A DNA stretch of 54,317 nucleotides from Akkermansiaceae bacterium (GCA_021200315.1 JAJQGU010000069.1:18063-72379); one strand, 5' to 3'. Positions 44,490 to 54,032 are shown, counted from the first letter of the stretch. Notes: a model not told the origin generated them from the letters alone. Numbers and translations are program-made.

Positions 44490-45206
44490 TCAGCGTTTCC
44501 CGAAACGGCGTTTGCGCGAGGCGTAGTCTCGCAGCGCCGCCTCGAACTGCTCTCGCCCGAAATCGGGCCAGAGGCATTCGGTGACATGGATTTCCGCATA
44601 ACTGAGCTGCCAGAGGAGGAAATTCGACAGGCGGCGTTCGCCCGAGGTACGTATCATCAGGTCGGGGTCGGGCATTCCGCCTGTGTACAGGGCTTCTCCC
44701 ACGGTCTTTTCCGTGATGGCTTCCGGCCGCAGCTCCCCCGCGGCGACTCGTTCCGCGATGCCGCGGACGGCATCCGTAATTTCCTGCCGGGAACCGTAGG
44801 AAAGCGCGAGCACGAGATTCAGCCCCGCGTTGCCTGAAGTCCGCTCGACCGCCGAAAGAAGCGTCTTCCGGCACCGCTGGGGCAGACGGTGGATTTCCCC
44901 GATGGGGAGCAGGCGCACATTTTTCGCCATCATTTCAGAAAGGCGCTGTTTCAGGAAACGGTTCAGCAGCACCATCAGAGCCGAAACTTCGCTGAGCGGC
45001 CTCTTCCAGTTTTCCGTGGAAAAGGCGTAGAGCGTCATCCACGGGATACCGTATTCCAAACACAGATCGACACAGCGCTGAACCGAGCGGGCTCCCTCGG
45101 TGTGGCCCGCCCGGCGCGTCACGCCGTGCGTATCGGCCCAGCGGCCGTTGCCGTCCATAATGATCGCCACGTGGCGCGGAATCTTTTCCAAGTGGATTTT
45201 TCCCAT
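44490..45206 (-). CDS. uppS: Undecaprenyl pyrophosphate synthase (cis-prenyl transferase)
   Basis: UppS extends farnesyl pyrophosphate to the C55 carrier used by peptidoglycan and surface polymer synthesis. It has 238 residues, a typical length. The catalytic aspartate is D18 in IIMDGNGRWA. Further motifs are GHTEGARSV near 34, YAFSTENWKRP near 62, LALSYGSRQEI near 133 and the C-terminal DLMIRTSGERRLSNFLLWQLSYAE near 185. It follows parE by 7 bases. cdsA often follows uppS in bacteria; here the hsdM remnant of the island lies there instead. 44376-44489 contains no gene. Confidence 0.96.
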   Translation of the reverse strand: MGKIHLEKIPRHVAIIMDGNGRWADTHGVTRRAGHTEGARSVQRCVDLCLEYGIPWMTLYAFSTENWKRPLSEVSALMVLLNRFLKQRLSEMMAKNVRLLPIGEIHRLPQRCRKTLLSAVERTSGNAGLNLVLALSYGSRQEITDAVRGIAERVAAGELRPEAITEKTVGEALYTGGMPDPDLMIRTSGERRLSNFLLWQLSYAEIHVTECLWPDFGREQFEAALRDYASRKRRFGKR

Positions 45207-45213
45207 ATGAAAA

Positions 45214-47064
45214 TCAGGCCGGATCGAGTTCCATCTTTAAATTGTCAATGATATACTGCCTGCGTTCTTCGCTGTTCTCTCCCATGTAAAAGGCGAGCAC
45301 TTCGCGTATGTTCCAGGCGTTTTCCAGAGAGACGCGCTCAAGCCGGATATCCGGTCCGATGAAATTCTTGAATTCCTGAGGGGAGATCTCCCCCAACCCT
45401 TTGAAGCGGGTAATCTCCGGGGATTGTCCCAATTCCGCCACGGCTTTATCGCGCTCGGCCTCGGTGTAGCAGTACAGCGTTTTCCGTTTGTTGCGCACGC
45501 GGAAAAGCGGCGTTTGCAGGATGGAAAGGTGCCCTTCCCGGATAAGCTCCGGGAAATACTGGATGAAAAAGGTCAGCAGGAGAATGCGGATATGCATGCC
45601 GTCCACGTCGGCGTCGGTGGCGATGATCACGTGATTGTAGCGCAGATCCTCCAAGCCCTTGTCGATGTTGAGCGCCAGGTGCAGGAAATCCAGCTCTTCG
45701 TTGCGCTTTTCTTCGAACAGCGACGAGCGGGAGAGGCCGAACGAGTTTGCCGGCTTTCCCCGCAGGGAAAATACGGCCTGCGTCTCGGCGTCCCGCGCCG
45801 TGGTGATCGAGCCCGAGGCGGAATCTCCTTCCGTGATGAAAAGCATCGTGTCGGCGGCCCGCTTGTGTCTGCTGTCGTAATGTACGCGGCAGTCTCTCAG
45901 CTTCCTGGTGTGCACTTTCGCCTTCTTGGCGCGTTCCCGGGCGTTTTTCTGGATGCCGGCGATCTCCCTGCGGGCGCGTTCGGCTTCCTTGATCTTGGCC
46001 TCAATGGCGTGTGCCGTATCGGGATTCCGATGCAGGTAATTGTCGAGCTCCCGGGCGACGAAGTTGCCGATAAACGTGCGGATGGTCTCGCTGCCGGGCG
46101 CCATGGTATTGGAACCGAGCTTGGTCTTGGTCTGGGATTCGAAGACCGGTTCCGCCACCCTGATGGAAATGGCGGCTGCCAGGGAAGCCCGTATGTCCGC
46201 CGCTTCATAATTCTTCTTGAAGAAATCGCGGATGGTCTTGGCCACCGCTTCGCGGAACGCCGCCTGGTGGGTGCCCCCTTGGGTGGTGTGCTGCCCGTTG
46301 ACAAACGAAAAGTACTCTTCCCCGTACTGGGTGCCGTGCGTGAAGGCGATTTCCAGATCCTCGCCCCTGAGGTGGATGGGTTCGTAGAGCGGCTCCCCGC
46401 CCATTTCCTCTTTCAGGAGATCGAGCAGCCCGTTTTTGGAAGAAAGTCTGCGGCCGTTCAGCACAATCTGCAGACCGGCATTGAGGCAGCAATAGCAGCG
46501 GCACATGCGCTCCACATATTCCATGCGGAAACGCGCGTTCTCGTCGAAGATCTGCGTGTCCACCCGAAAGATCACGCGCGTGCCGTCCGGCTCGTCCGAT
46601 GGTTCGCTGAGGTCGCTGCCGTCAATCTGTCTGCCGCAGGAAAACTGAATCCTCCGCGTTTTCCCGCTGCGCCATGACTGAATTTCAAAAAACGAGGAGA
46701 GAGCGTTCACCGCTTTCACTCCCACGCCGTTGAGTCCCACTGATTTCGTAAAGGCATCCCCTTCGTACTTGCCGCCCGTGTTGATTCTGGCCACGCAGTC
46801 GTACAGCTTGCCCAGAGGAATCCCCCGGCCGAAATCGCGCACCTCAGCCGTTCCGTCCTCCCTGATTTCCACGATGATGCGCCGGCCGCTGCCCATGATG
46901 TGTTCGTCAACCGCATTGTCGATGACTTCCTTGAGCAGGATGTAAAGCCCGTCGTCGGGCATGGAGCCGTCGCCCAGTTTCCCGATGTACATCCCCGGAC
47001 GCAGGCGCATGTGCTCCCGCCAATCCAGCGTCCGGATGTCTTTTTCGGAATAACTGTCTTCCAT
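45214..47064 (-). CDS. Type IIA DNA topoisomerase subunit B (ParE/GyrB family)
   Basis: The ATPase/TOPRIM subunit of a type II topoisomerase, probably topoisomerase IV. From the ATG at 47064 it has 616 residues. The GHKL ATPase domain has MYIGKLGDG near 26, [12 protein letters not shown] near 49, DFGRGIPLG near 77 and [14 protein letters not shown] near 108. The QTKTKLG motif of ParE/GyrB is near 335. The TOPRIM domain has [11 protein letters not shown] near 422 and the metal motif DADVDGMHI near 500. The compact size favours ParE over GyrB. The partner A subunit is not in the window. A weak GGAG precedes the start and the promoter is close. Confidence 0.88.
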   Translation of the reverse strand: MEDSYSEKDIRTLDWREHMRLRPGMYIGKLGDGSMPDDGLYILLKEVIDNAVDEHIMGSGRRIIVEIREDGTAEVRDFGRGIPLGKLYDCVARINTGGKYEGDAFTKSVGLNGVGVKAVNALSSFFEIQSWRSGKTRRIQFSCGRQIDGSDLSEPSDEPDGTRVIFRVDTQIFDENARFRMEYVERMCRCYCCLNAGLQIVLNGRRLSSKNGLLDLLKEEMGGEPLYEPIHLRGEDLEIAFTHGTQYGEEYFSFVNGQHTTQGGTHQAAFREAVAKTIRDFFKKNYEAADIRASLAAAISIRVAEPVFESQTKTKLGSNTMAPGSETIRTFIGNFVARELDNYLHRNPDTAHAIEAKIKEAERARREIAGIQKNARERAKKAKVHTRKLRDCRVHYDSRHKRAADTMLFITEGDSASGSITTARDAETQAVFSLRGKPANSFGLSRSSLFEEKRNEELDFLHLALNIDKGLEDLRYNHVIIATDADVDGMHIRILLLTFFIQYFPELIREGHLSILQTPLFRVRNKRKTLYCYTEAERDKAVAELGQSPEITRFKGLGEISPQEFKNFIGPDIRLERVSLENAWNIREVLAFYMGENSEERRQYIIDNLKMELDPA

Positions 47065-47073
47065 GGCGGCTCC

Positions 47074-47102
47074 AGTATAAGAGGAAAAGACCCGCATGGC
47101 GA
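47074..47102 (-). promoter_or_regulatory. Promoter of parE-uppS
   Basis: On the minus strand TCGCCA (47097-47102), 17 bases and TATACT (47074-47079). The parE ATG follows 9 bases after the -10 box, leaving almost no leader. Confidence 0.5.
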
Positions 47103-47230
47103 GCCGAAAACCCTGCATGCGCAATCTTGTCCGGGAATATCCCCGGGCGGCGCGGCGTCCGGCAGGCGGTTTTGACGCCTTTTGCCCGGGCTGTTCGACG
47201 CGGGCGGCCTGGCGGCGGTTCTCTTTCGCC

Positions 47231-47259
47231 TTGCTTTTCGGGAGCGTGTCCCCTATACT
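47231..47259 (+). promoter_or_regulatory. Promoter of purB, leaderless type
   Basis: TTGCTT (47231-47236), 17 bases and TATACT (47254-47259). The ATG is 11 bases after the -10 box, so the leader would be five bases or less. Confidence 0.6.
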
Positions 47260-47270
47260 TTCCGCCAGTC

Positions 47271-48695
47271 ATGAGTGTCATACCGAATGTATTGGCGGAG
47301 CGCTACGCGTCCCCGGCAATGAAAGCCGTCTGGTCGGCCGAGGGGCGCATCGTCTTGGAGCGCGAATTCTGGATCGCCGTCATGAAGACACAGAAAGATC
47401 TGGGTCTGGCCATCCCTCAGGAGGCCATCGACGCCTACGAGCGCGTGAAAAATCAGGTGGATGTGGCCTCCATCCAGGCGCGGGAGCGCGTGACGCGCCA
47501 CGACGTGAAGGCCCGCATCGAGGAGTTCTGCGCCCTGGCCGGCTGTGAGCATATCCACAAGGGAATGACTTCCAGAGATCTGACGGAGAACGTGGAGCAG
47601 CTGCAGGTGTGGCGCTCGATGGAGATCATCCGCGATAAGACCATCGCCGTCCTCGTGCGCATGAGCGACAGGGCGGAGCAGTGGAAAAACCTGCCCATGG
47701 CGGCGCGTACGCACAACGTCGCGGCGCAGGCCACCACGATGGGCAAGCGCGTCGCCATGTTCGGCGAAGAGATCGCGCGCGCCCTGCGCTTGTGGACACT
47801 CCGGATGGAGCAGTATCCCGTCCGCGGCATCAAGGGCGCCGTGGGTACGCAGCTCGACCAGCTTTCGCTCTTTGGGCGCGACCCCGCCGCCGTGGCCGAG
47901 CTTGAATCCCGCGTCTGCGCGCATCTGGGGCTTCCCGAGACATGGCTCAATGTAGGCCAGGTCTATCCCCGTTCGCTCGACTTCTCCGTCGTCTCCGCCT
48001 TGGTGGAGCTGACGGCCGGCTGCTCGTCTTTCGCCAAGACGCTGCGTCTCATGGCCGGGCATGAATTGGCCTCCGAGGGCTTCGCGAAGGGGCAGACGGG
48101 CTCGAGCGCGATGCCGCACAAGATGAACGCCCGCTCCTGTGAGCGCGTGAACGGTTTCCATGCCATCCTGAAGGGATACCTCGCCATGATCGCTTGTATT
48201 TCAGGCGATCAATGGAACGAGGGAGACGTTTCCTGTTCGGTGGTCCGCCGCTGCGTGCTGCCGGATTCGTTCTTCGCCGCTGACGGGCTCTTGGAAACGT
48301 TCCTCACGGTTCTCGGCCAAATGGACGTCCATGAAGCGGTAATCCGGGCTGAACTGAACCGCTATCTGCCTTTTCTCACCACCACCACTTTCCTGATGGA
48401 GGCCGTGAAGCGCGGCATAGGGCGTGAAGCCGCCCATGAAGTGATCAAGGAACACGCCGTGGCCGTGTCGAATGACCTGCGCTCGGGCGCCGTCACGCGG
48501 AACGATCTGCTCGACCGCCTGGGCGGCGATCCCCGCCTCGGCATCTCCCGCGCCGATTTGCAGGCCATTTTCGAAGAGCACGCCGGGGATGCCGGCATGG
48601 CCGCCGCCCAAGTGGAGGGGTTCCGCGCCATGGTGGCCGAACTTGCGGCGCGTTTCCCCGAGGGGGTCTCGTATAAGCCCGGCGCGATTCTCTGA
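47271..48695 (+). CDS. purB: Adenylosuccinate lyase
   Basis: PurB cleaves SAICAR and adenylosuccinate in purine synthesis, releasing fumarate. From the ATG at 47271 it has 474 residues. Features of the fumarase/aspartase superfamily are KGMTSRDLTENVEQLQ near 95, RTHNVAAQATTMGKR near 145, and the signature GSSAMPHKMNARSCE near 280. A longer frame from 47127 encodes no recognisable protein and includes the promoter. It resembles the longer, eukaryote-like PurB class. The glycosidase gene starts 10 bases after the stop, so the two may be co-transcribed. Confidence 0.95.
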   Translation: MSVIPNVLAERYASPAMKAVWSAEGRIVLEREFWIAVMKTQKDLGLAIPQEAIDAYERVKNQVDVASIQARERVTRHDVKARIEEFCALAGCEHIHKGMTSRDLTENVEQLQVWRSMEIIRDKTIAVLVRMSDRAEQWKNLPMAARTHNVAAQATTMGKRVAMFGEEIARALRLWTLRMEQYPVRGIKGAVGTQLDQLSLFGRDPAAVAELESRVCAHLGLPETWLNVGQVYPRSLDFSVVSALVELTAGCSSFAKTLRLMAGHELASEGFAKGQTGSSAMPHKMNARSCERVNGFHAILKGYLAMIACISGDQWNEGDVSCSVVRRCVLPDSFFAADGLLETFLTVLGQMDVHEAVIRAELNRYLPFLTTTTFLMEAVKRGIGREAAHEVIKEHAVAVSNDLRSGAVTRNDLLDRLGGDPRLGISRADLQAIFEEHAGDAGMAAAQVEGFRAMVAELAARFPEGVSYKPGAIL

Positions 48696-48705
48696 TCCTC
48701 CGCGT

Positions 48706-50961
48706 ATGCAGCAAGACAGCCAATCCGAGAGGCTCATTTTCGCCAATGAGGCTTTCCGTCTGACCCCGGCCGGCGTCTTTCAGGACGGGGCCGAAGCCCG
48801 CGTGCTCTCTCCCCGGCACATTCGCTCGACATGGCGCCGTTCGCTCGGCGCGGCGCACGGCACGGCGACGGATCACTTTCTGCGAAAGCCCTCGGGAGCA
48901 TATCCCCGATACAGCGGTTCCATCCCTGTGTTGGAGGCCGCCTACAATCTCGCCTTGTGCGAGTTGGAGGACGACACCATGGATGGCGGCCTGCTCATGG
49001 CCGGGAAAACCTGGCCGCGCGTCTGGACCCGCGATGTGGCCTACGCCGCGCATCTCTCCCTGGCCTTGGCCGCCCCTGAGCGCGCCATGCAGAGCCTCCG
49101 TGCGCGCGTGCGCGGAGGCGAAGTCGTGGAGGACACGGGCACGGGCGGCTCGTGGCCCGTTTCGACCGACCGCGTCGCATGGGCTCTTGGGGCGTGGAGC
49201 CTCTGCCTCGATACGGGAGACCGCGATTGGCTGCCATGGTGCTGCGCCGTGCTGCGCCGGACGCTCCTGCGTGACGAAGAGCTGATCTTCCGCCCGGACG
49301 GCCTCCCCCGGGGCGAAAGCAGCTTCCTCGACTGGCGCGAGCAAAGCTATCCGGACTGGATGACGCCGGCCGATATCGGCGCTTCCTGCGCACTGGGCAC
49401 TTCGGCGCTCCACGCGCAGGCCCGGCACATTCTGGCGCGGATGCTGCTCTCGCTCGGGGAGAAGGAAGAAGCCGGGCTCTGGCTCGCGAAGGCGGAGCGG
49501 ATGAAAAAAACGATCAGCCGGCGCTTCCGCCTGCCTGAAAGCGGGCGTTACGGCGCGTTCCTCCATGGCCGCTTTTACGAAACGCTTGCGCCGCGCACGG
49601 ATGCGCTGGCCGAATCCCTCTGCGTGCTTTTCAATATCGCCGATGGCCGGCAGGCGCAGGACATCGTGGCCCGCATGCCCCGCTCGCCCTATGGCACGCC
49701 CGTTTATTCCCCCTTCAAAAGCGGTGTCCCGCAGCCCTACCACAACAGAGCCGTCTGGCCGTTCGTCGAAGCTTACGCCCTGTGGGCGGCCGGCACGGCG
49801 GGCAATCTCGGGGCCGTCTCCCTGGGCATGGCTTCGCTGCTGCGCGCCGCCCTGCTGTTCGGCACCAACAAGGAGAATTTCTCCATCACTCATCGGGGAG
49901 ACTGTTTCGGCACCGCGCTCAACTCGGATCGCCAGCTGTGGAGCGTGGCCGGGATGCTCAGTTTGTTTTACCATAATATCTTCGGCCTTCAGTGGAGTGA
50001 CGGCTCGCTGATATTCAGCCCCGCGATCCCGAGAGAATACGGCGGCGATCACTGGATCACGGGGCTTCGTCTGCGCGGGTTCACTCTGGATCTCCACGTC
50101 CATGGCTACGGCATGGAAATCTGCGGCTGCCTCGTCAACGGCAGGGAAGCTCCGCCCGTCATCCCCGCCGATTCCACCGGGCACTTTCTCGTAGAACTCG
50201 AGCTCAACCCCATGGAGGGGACTGAAAGCGAGACCGCGCCGCTGCCCGGAGTCCAGTTCGATCTCCCGGAACCCCGCTGGCTGCCGGATGAGGCCGAACT
50301 CGCTTGGGAGGAGGTCGAGGGAAGCGAGTTTTACGTGATTTACCGCAACGGGCTCCCCTTCACCCAGGTGACGGGCACGCGCTATCGCCCCGCGCGGGCT
50401 CTGTGCGCTGATTGGTATCAGATTCAGGCCGTAAGCCAAGAGGGCCGGGAATCCTTCCCGGGAGAACCTCGGGTGTGCTGTCCGCCCGAGGCCCGATTGG
50501 AACTTCCGCCCGCCACCATAGGAGAAAATGGCGGCGAGTACCCCGTCGAAGCCGGACAGGCATGGCTCGACACCCAGCCTCACACCCGCTGCCTCCTCTA
50601 CGCGCCTGCCCGTATCGACGCCGCCGGCGATTATCTTGCGGAACTGCAGTACAGCAACGCCACGGAGTCCAGGCGCGACGGCGACACCTGCGCTTTGCGC
50701 GATCTCTTTGTGGACGGCTCCTTCCATTCCACGATTCTTCTGCCCCACAATACCGAACGCGGCCGGTGGGATGATTTCTCCTGGACGTCGCCCGTCGCCG
50801 TTCATCTCGATGCCGGCGCGCATCGGTTCGCTCTTCGCTTCACCGCGCGGGACCGCAATGCCAATGGCCGCGTCAATCAATGCCTGGTGCGCACGCTGCG
50901 CCTCACCAGAATTGCTTCCCGTCCCTCTCCGCCCTCTGAAGCCCTCTCTGAGGGGAAATGA
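48706..50961 (+). CDS. Putative six-hairpin (alpha/alpha)6 glycoside hydrolase
   Basis: A 751-residue protein without a signal peptide, so probably cytoplasmic. The central part (about 60-470) looks like the (alpha/alpha)6-toroid catalytic domain of glycogen-debranching/alpha-rhamnosidase-like hydrolases: RVWTRDVAYAAHLSLAL near 105, WPVSTDRVAWALGAW near 150, FLDWREQSYPDWM near 208, and PYHNRAVWPFVEAYALWA near 345. Acidic candidates are the Asp in WTRD and Glu/Asp in FLDWREQ. The last 280 residues are beta-rich and may include a fibronectin-like and a carbohydrate-binding module. I do not recognise the exact family or substrate. An in-frame extension upstream of 48706 overlaps purB and is rejected. 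Confidence 0.65.
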   Translation: MQQDSQSERLIFANEAFRLTPAGVFQDGAEARVLSPRHIRSTWRRSLGAAHGTATDHFLRKPSGAYPRYSGSIPVLEAAYNLALCELEDDTMDGGLLMAGKTWPRVWTRDVAYAAHLSLALAAPERAMQSLRARVRGGEVVEDTGTGGSWPVSTDRVAWALGAWSLCLDTGDRDWLPWCCAVLRRTLLRDEELIFRPDGLPRGESSFLDWREQSYPDWMTPADIGASCALGTSALHAQARHILARMLLSLGEKEEAGLWLAKAERMKKTISRRFRLPESGRYGAFLHGRFYETLAPRTDALAESLCVLFNIADGRQAQDIVARMPRSPYGTPVYSPFKSGVPQPYHNRAVWPFVEAYALWAAGTAGNLGAVSLGMASLLRAALLFGTNKENFSITHRGDCFGTALNSDRQLWSVAGMLSLFYHNIFGLQWSDGSLIFSPAIPREYGGDHWITGLRLRGFTLDLHVHGYGMEICGCLVNGREAPPVIPADSTGHFLVELELNPMEGTESETAPLPGVQFDLPEPRWLPDEAELAWEEVEGSEFYVIYRNGLPFTQVTGTRYRPARALCADWYQIQAVSQEGRESFPGEPRVCCPPEARLELPPATIGENGGEYPVEAGQAWLDTQPHTRCLLYAPARIDAAGDYLAELQYSNATESRRDGDTCALRDLFVDGSFHSTILLPHNTERGRWDDFSWTSPVAVHLDAGAHRFALRFTARDRNANGRVNQCLVRTLRLTRIASRPSPPSEALSEGK

Positions 50962-51250
50962 GGTGATCCCTTGAAAACAGCTTTGCTGAACTTCCGGAAT
51001 CTGCGGACGGCGGCTCTGACCTGTCGAGCTTCTGCCTGTCGGGGATGGGCAGGGCGGATTCGAACCGCCGGCGGCCGTCTGGCAAGTTTTTTCGTCCCGC
51101 CCGCAAAGGCGGAGACGGATGCATTCTGCCCCATTTCTTCATTTCTGTCATGAGGAAAATCCGCAGCTTGCCTGACTGGAAAGTCATGTTTGCGGCGCCG
51201 CTCTCATGGGCGCGGTTTGCGGACTTTTGACCGGCGGGCGCAATAGGCTC
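50962..51250. other. Intergenic region before recA
   Basis: No convincing gene is seen. Short frames carry no family similarity. The region holds the tRNA-like element at 51046-51132 and a hairpin GACG/CGTC plus GGCGG/CCGCC around CGCAAA at about 51091-51116. Confidence 0.5.
51046..51132 (-). other. tRNA-like element, not a functional tRNA
   Basis: Read on the minus strand there is a perfect T-arm (GGCGG-TTCGAAT-CCGCC) followed directly by CTGCCCA, which pairs over six bases with GGGCAG at the other end, 87 bases in total. No D-loop GG, no anticodon arm of 5 bp with a 7-base loop, and no CCA tail can be drawn. It may be a decayed tRNA, an old integration scar or chance. Confidence 0.35.
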
Positions 51251-51279
51251 TTGCCAGACGATTGGGAGAAGTGTATGCT
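51251..51279 (+). promoter_or_regulatory. Promoter of recA, nearly leaderless
   Basis: TTGCCA (51251-51256), 17 bases, then TATGCT preceded by GTG (51274-51279). The recA ATG is 9 bases further. No SOS-box-like palindrome is obvious across it. Confidence 0.5.
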
Positions 51280-51288
51280 GACCGGGAT

Positions 51289-52332
51289 ATGTCAACCGAA
51301 CCCACCGCGGAGGAATTGGAAAAAAGAGCCGCCATGCGCCAGCGGGCATTGGACGCCGCAATGCTTCAAATACAAAAGGACTTCGGCGAAACGGCCATCA
51401 TGCGCCTCGGAGACAGAAAGGTTCAGGCTGTGGAAGTGATCCCGACGGGGAATCTCCTGATCGATCGCGCCTTGGGCGTGGGCGGCTTCCCCCGCGGGCG
51501 CATCGTGGAGGTGTTCGGGCCGGAATCCTCGGGCAAGACCACGCTTACGCTGACAGTGATTGCCCAGGCTCAAAAGGCCGGCGGCGTCGCCGCCTTCATC
51601 GATGTGGAGCATGCGCTCGACCCCGCGTATGCGGCCCGTTTGGGCGTGAAGCTCGATGATCTGCTCATTTCTCAGCCGTCTTCCGGCGAAGAGGCGCTGC
51701 AAATCTGCGAGGCGCTTGTCCGCTCCAATGCGATCGATGTGATCGTGGTGGATTCCGTCGCCGCGCTCGTGACCCGTCAGGAGCTCGAAGGCGATATCGG
51801 CGATTCGACTGTAGGCGCGCAGGCGCGCCTGATGTCCGCCGCCCTGAGGAAGCTGACGTCGATGATCGCCAGGGCGCGCACGGTGTGCATGTTCACCAAC
51901 CAGATCCGCGAAAAGATCGGCGTCATGTTCGGGAATCCCGAGACGACGCCCGGCGGGCGGGCTCTGAAGTTCTACGCGTCTGTGCGCTGCGATATTCGCC
52001 GCATCGGCCAGATCAAGGGCTCGGATGGAGTGGTGGCCGGCAACCGCACCAAGCTGAAGGTAGTGAAAAACAAGGTGGCGCCGCCCTTCAAGGAATGCGA
52101 GTTCGACATCATGTACAACGAAGGCATTTCCTCCGTGGGCAGCCTGCTCGATCTGGCTATGGAATTCGATATAATTCAGAAACGCGGTTCGTGGATCAGC
52201 TACAGCGGTTCCCAGATAGCGCAGGGGCGCGACGCCGCCAAAGAGGCTCTCCGGCACAATGCCGAACTCTACGCCGAAATTGAGGACGCCGTGCGCCGGA
52301 AACTCGAGGAAAGGCAGGCTGCGCAGAAGTGA
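51289..52332 (+). CDS. recA: Recombinase A
   Basis: RecA forms filaments on single-stranded DNA, drives strand exchange and triggers the SOS response. It is 347 residues from the ATG at 51289; in-frame starts further up lie in the promoter. Walker A is GPESSGKT (77-84), Walker [11 protein letters not shown] near 154, and L1/L2 regions include the signature [25 protein letters not shown] near 200. The C-terminal domain is present with a short acidic-basic tail. The stop overlaps the GTG of the SprT-like gene (GTGA), so translation is probably coupled. Confidence 0.97.
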   Translation: MSTEPTAEELEKRAAMRQRALDAAMLQIQKDFGETAIMRLGDRKVQAVEVIPTGNLLIDRALGVGGFPRGRIVEVFGPESSGKTTLTLTVIAQAQKAGGVAAFIDVEHALDPAYAARLGVKLDDLLISQPSSGEEALQICEALVRSNAIDVIVVDSVAALVTRQELEGDIGDSTVGAQARLMSAALRKLTSMIARARTVCMFTNQIREKIGVMFGNPETTPGGRALKFYASVRCDIRRIGQIKGSDGVVAGNRTKLKVVKNKVAPPFKECEFDIMYNEGISSVGSLLDLAMEFDIIQKRGSWISYSGSQIAQGRDAAKEALRHNAELYAEIEDAVRRKLEERQAAQK

Positions 52333-52928
52333 GACGTCCCTCGCGCATTCAGCCGTCCCCCGCGTGCCGCGTGAAGCCGGTGCCGGTCGGTTTGCCGCGG
52401 CCGGAGCGGTGGGCGGGCTTGGATGACGTGGCCCGGCACGCGGGACGTTGTCTCGGCGCGGCCGGATTGGATAAATGGAGCTTCGGCTGGGACCGCGCAG
52501 TGAAGCGTTTGGGGTGCTGTCACATGAAGCGGCAGCGCGTCACGCTTTCCCGCTATTTTGCCGAATGTTGTCTGGCCGCCGCTCCTGAGCGCATTCTGGA
52601 TACCCTCCTGCATGAAATTGCCCACGCCCTCGCTTGGGAGAGCGCGCGCGAATCGGGGCACGGCCCGGTTTGGAAGGCATGGTGCGCCGCATTGGGCGCC
52701 GTGCCCCGTGCCACGGTCGCCGACTGCCCGGATTTCTCACCCCGGGCCCCGCGCTATCGCCTCCAGAACCGGGAGACGGGCGAGGTTTATCGGGAATACG
52801 CCCGCCGCCCCCGTTTTCGTCGTCCGCTGCAGAGCCTCTTTATGCGGGGGCGGCCCGACACACTCGGCAAGCTTGTGCTTGTAGAGGTTGCTCATGGGCG
52901 AAATGCCGAAGCCCGGCACGCCGGCTGA
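52329..52928 (+). CDS. SprT-like zinc metalloprotease domain protein
   Basis: A 199-residue protein starting at GTG 52329 in a GTGA overlap with recA. The SprT-like core has the zinc motif HEIAH (95-99) in [14 protein letters not shown], followed by GHGPVWKAW near 110 with the third histidine ligand H111. [16 protein letters not shown] near 64 is the strand-helix that precedes the core. The C-terminal zinc ribbon of SprT/Spartan is replaced by [18 protein letters not shown], which lacks the usual cysteine pairs. Spartan in eukaryotes digests DNA-protein crosslinks; in bacteria the role is unclear. Coupling to recA suggests a DNA-repair role here, which is inference. Confidence 0.8.
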   Translation: MRRPSRIQPSPACRVKPVPVGLPRPERWAGLDDVARHAGRCLGAAGLDKWSFGWDRAVKRLGCCHMKRQRVTLSRYFAECCLAAAPERILDTLLHEIAHALAWESARESGHGPVWKAWCAALGAVPRATVADCPDFSPRAPRYRLQNRETGEVYREYARRPRFRRPLQSLFMRGRPDTLGKLVLVEVAHGRNAEARHAG

Positions 52929-52979
52929 ATGTCGGTCGGTTGTGTTTCTTAACCAGCAGGGAAGGGGAGCGGGGAAAAC

Positions 52980-52997
52980 CCCGCCTTGAGCGGCGGG
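52980..52997 (-). terminator. Hairpin terminator, second after the PEP-CTERM gene
   Basis: On the minus strand CCCGCC-GCTCAA-GGCGGG is followed by GTTTTCC. It backs up the stronger hairpin at 53014-53046 and could also act on the plus-strand SprT transcript. Confidence 0.5.
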
Positions 52998-53013
52998 TGC
53001 CCGAAGAAAGGAA

Positions 53014-53046
53014 AACGCCCTCCGCCGCGTTTGCGGGGAGGACGTT
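53014..53046 (-). terminator. Terminator between the convergent SprT-like and PEP-CTERM genes
   Basis: AACGCCCTCCGCCGC pairs with GCGGGGAGGACGTT around a short loop, with one or two mismatches. On the minus strand it is followed by TTTTCCTTTCTT, so it chiefly ends the PEP-CTERM transcript. The stem core CCCTCCGCCGCG is the same as in the terminator at 54244-54277. Confidence 0.6.
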
Positions 53047-53144
53047 CTCCAAATGAAAAAAGCATTATTCGCTTTGTTCTTCTGAGCGTGCGGGCACATC
53101 CAGGCGCGGAGCCGCGCGGCGCGCCCGGCGGAACGCCGTCAGCT

Positions 53145-53765
53145 TCAGGCGCGGCGGCGGCGCAGAGCCAAAGCGCCCAGCGCGAGAAGCCCGAGCGTGG
53201 CCGTAGCCGGTTCCGGCACGGCTGCGGTGTCGGAGACGGTGCCGAGCGACACTTGGATTTTGCGGCTGCTTGTCCATACACGCGGAGTTCCCGAAGTGAG
53301 AGTCGTCACGATGTCCTCCGAGGTGACCTGCACGGAATAGGTGGAAGTGCTATCGGAAAGGCTGGCCGTGGCCGTGGCGGCATCGTAGGACAGGGTGTAT
53401 TCGGTGCCAGCTGCGGCGGTGACCGTATCGGCTGATATGACGCTGAGCCCCGTGGTGACATTGCCGGTCGCGGTTGCGAGCGTCAAGGCGTAGCTGCTGT
53501 CGACGTAGACGACGAGCGATGATGTTGCTCCCGTGGCGTCGTACACCGTGTACAATATATCGTGCCCACCTTCTGAGAACGAGGTGATTGTGAATGTCAG
53601 CGTCCAGCTTGACAGGGTACTCTCCACTTCATTGGTGTCCCAGTAAATCGAGGCATTGCCGCTGGTGAGCGACTGATTGGTGAGAGTGTCATTGAAAAAG
53701 GCAGAGGTCTCCGCGGCGAAGACGGACGAAGCAGCTGCCAACAGAATCACGAGCGTTTTTTTCAT
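53145..53765 (-). CDS. PEP-CTERM-anchored surface protein
   Basis: A 206-residue exported protein. The signal peptide MKKTLVILLAAASSVFA is followed by a Ser/Thr/Ala-rich beta-type middle with no known enzyme motif. The C-terminus is a sorting signal: PEP motif VPEPATA, a hydrophobic helix LGLLALGALAL and the basic end RRRRA. Such tails are recognised by exosortase, which cleaves near the PEP motif and links the protein to the surface; the exosortase is not in the window. The middle has the composition of small Verrucomicrobia adhesin-like or LamG-like proteins, but I do not recognise a family. The start at 53765 has no ribosome site; a palindrome-containing promoter candidate lies about 90 bases upstream. 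Confidence 0.88.
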   Translation of the reverse strand: MKKTLVILLAAASSVFAAETSAFFNDTLTNQSLTSGNASIYWDTNEVESTLSSWTLTFTITSFSEGGHDILYTVYDATGATSSLVVYVDSSYALTLATATGNVTTGLSVISADTVTAAAGTEYTLSYDAATATASLSDSTSTYSVQVTSEDIVTTLTSGTPRVWTSSRKIQVSLGTVSDTAAVPEPATATLGLLALGALALRRRRA

Positions 53766-53852
53766 GATGCTAATTTGTAATTATGATTCATCTTTGGAAG
53801 AGAGAGGCCAAGCCTTCGGGCAGCGCACGCTCTCCCGTAAACGAACAGGAAA

Positions 53853-53881
53853 AGCATAGCGGATTTTGAATCCGCCATGCG
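53853..53881 (-). promoter_or_regulatory. Palindrome 1 with -10-like box, upstream of the PEP-CTERM gene
   Basis: GCGGATTTTGAATCCGC (53859-53875) is a 7-bp inverted repeat with a 3-base centre. On the minus strand it is followed directly by TATGCT (53853-53858), a good -10 box, so the palindrome would fill the 17-base promoter spacer. The -35 position reads CGCATG, a poor match. The same 17 bases occur inverted at 54039-54055. Confidence 0.45.
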
Positions 53882-54032
53882 GAAACGCCCCCTGAAATTC
53901 GCATGTAATCCGCTCTGAACACAACATTTCCCGCTCAAAATACATAACGCCGTTATATAAATTCAGGCCAAAATTCATGAAATGAAAACGGAGCGCAAGT
54001 GGCTTTTTCTCAGAAAAATTTGAATTTGCGGG

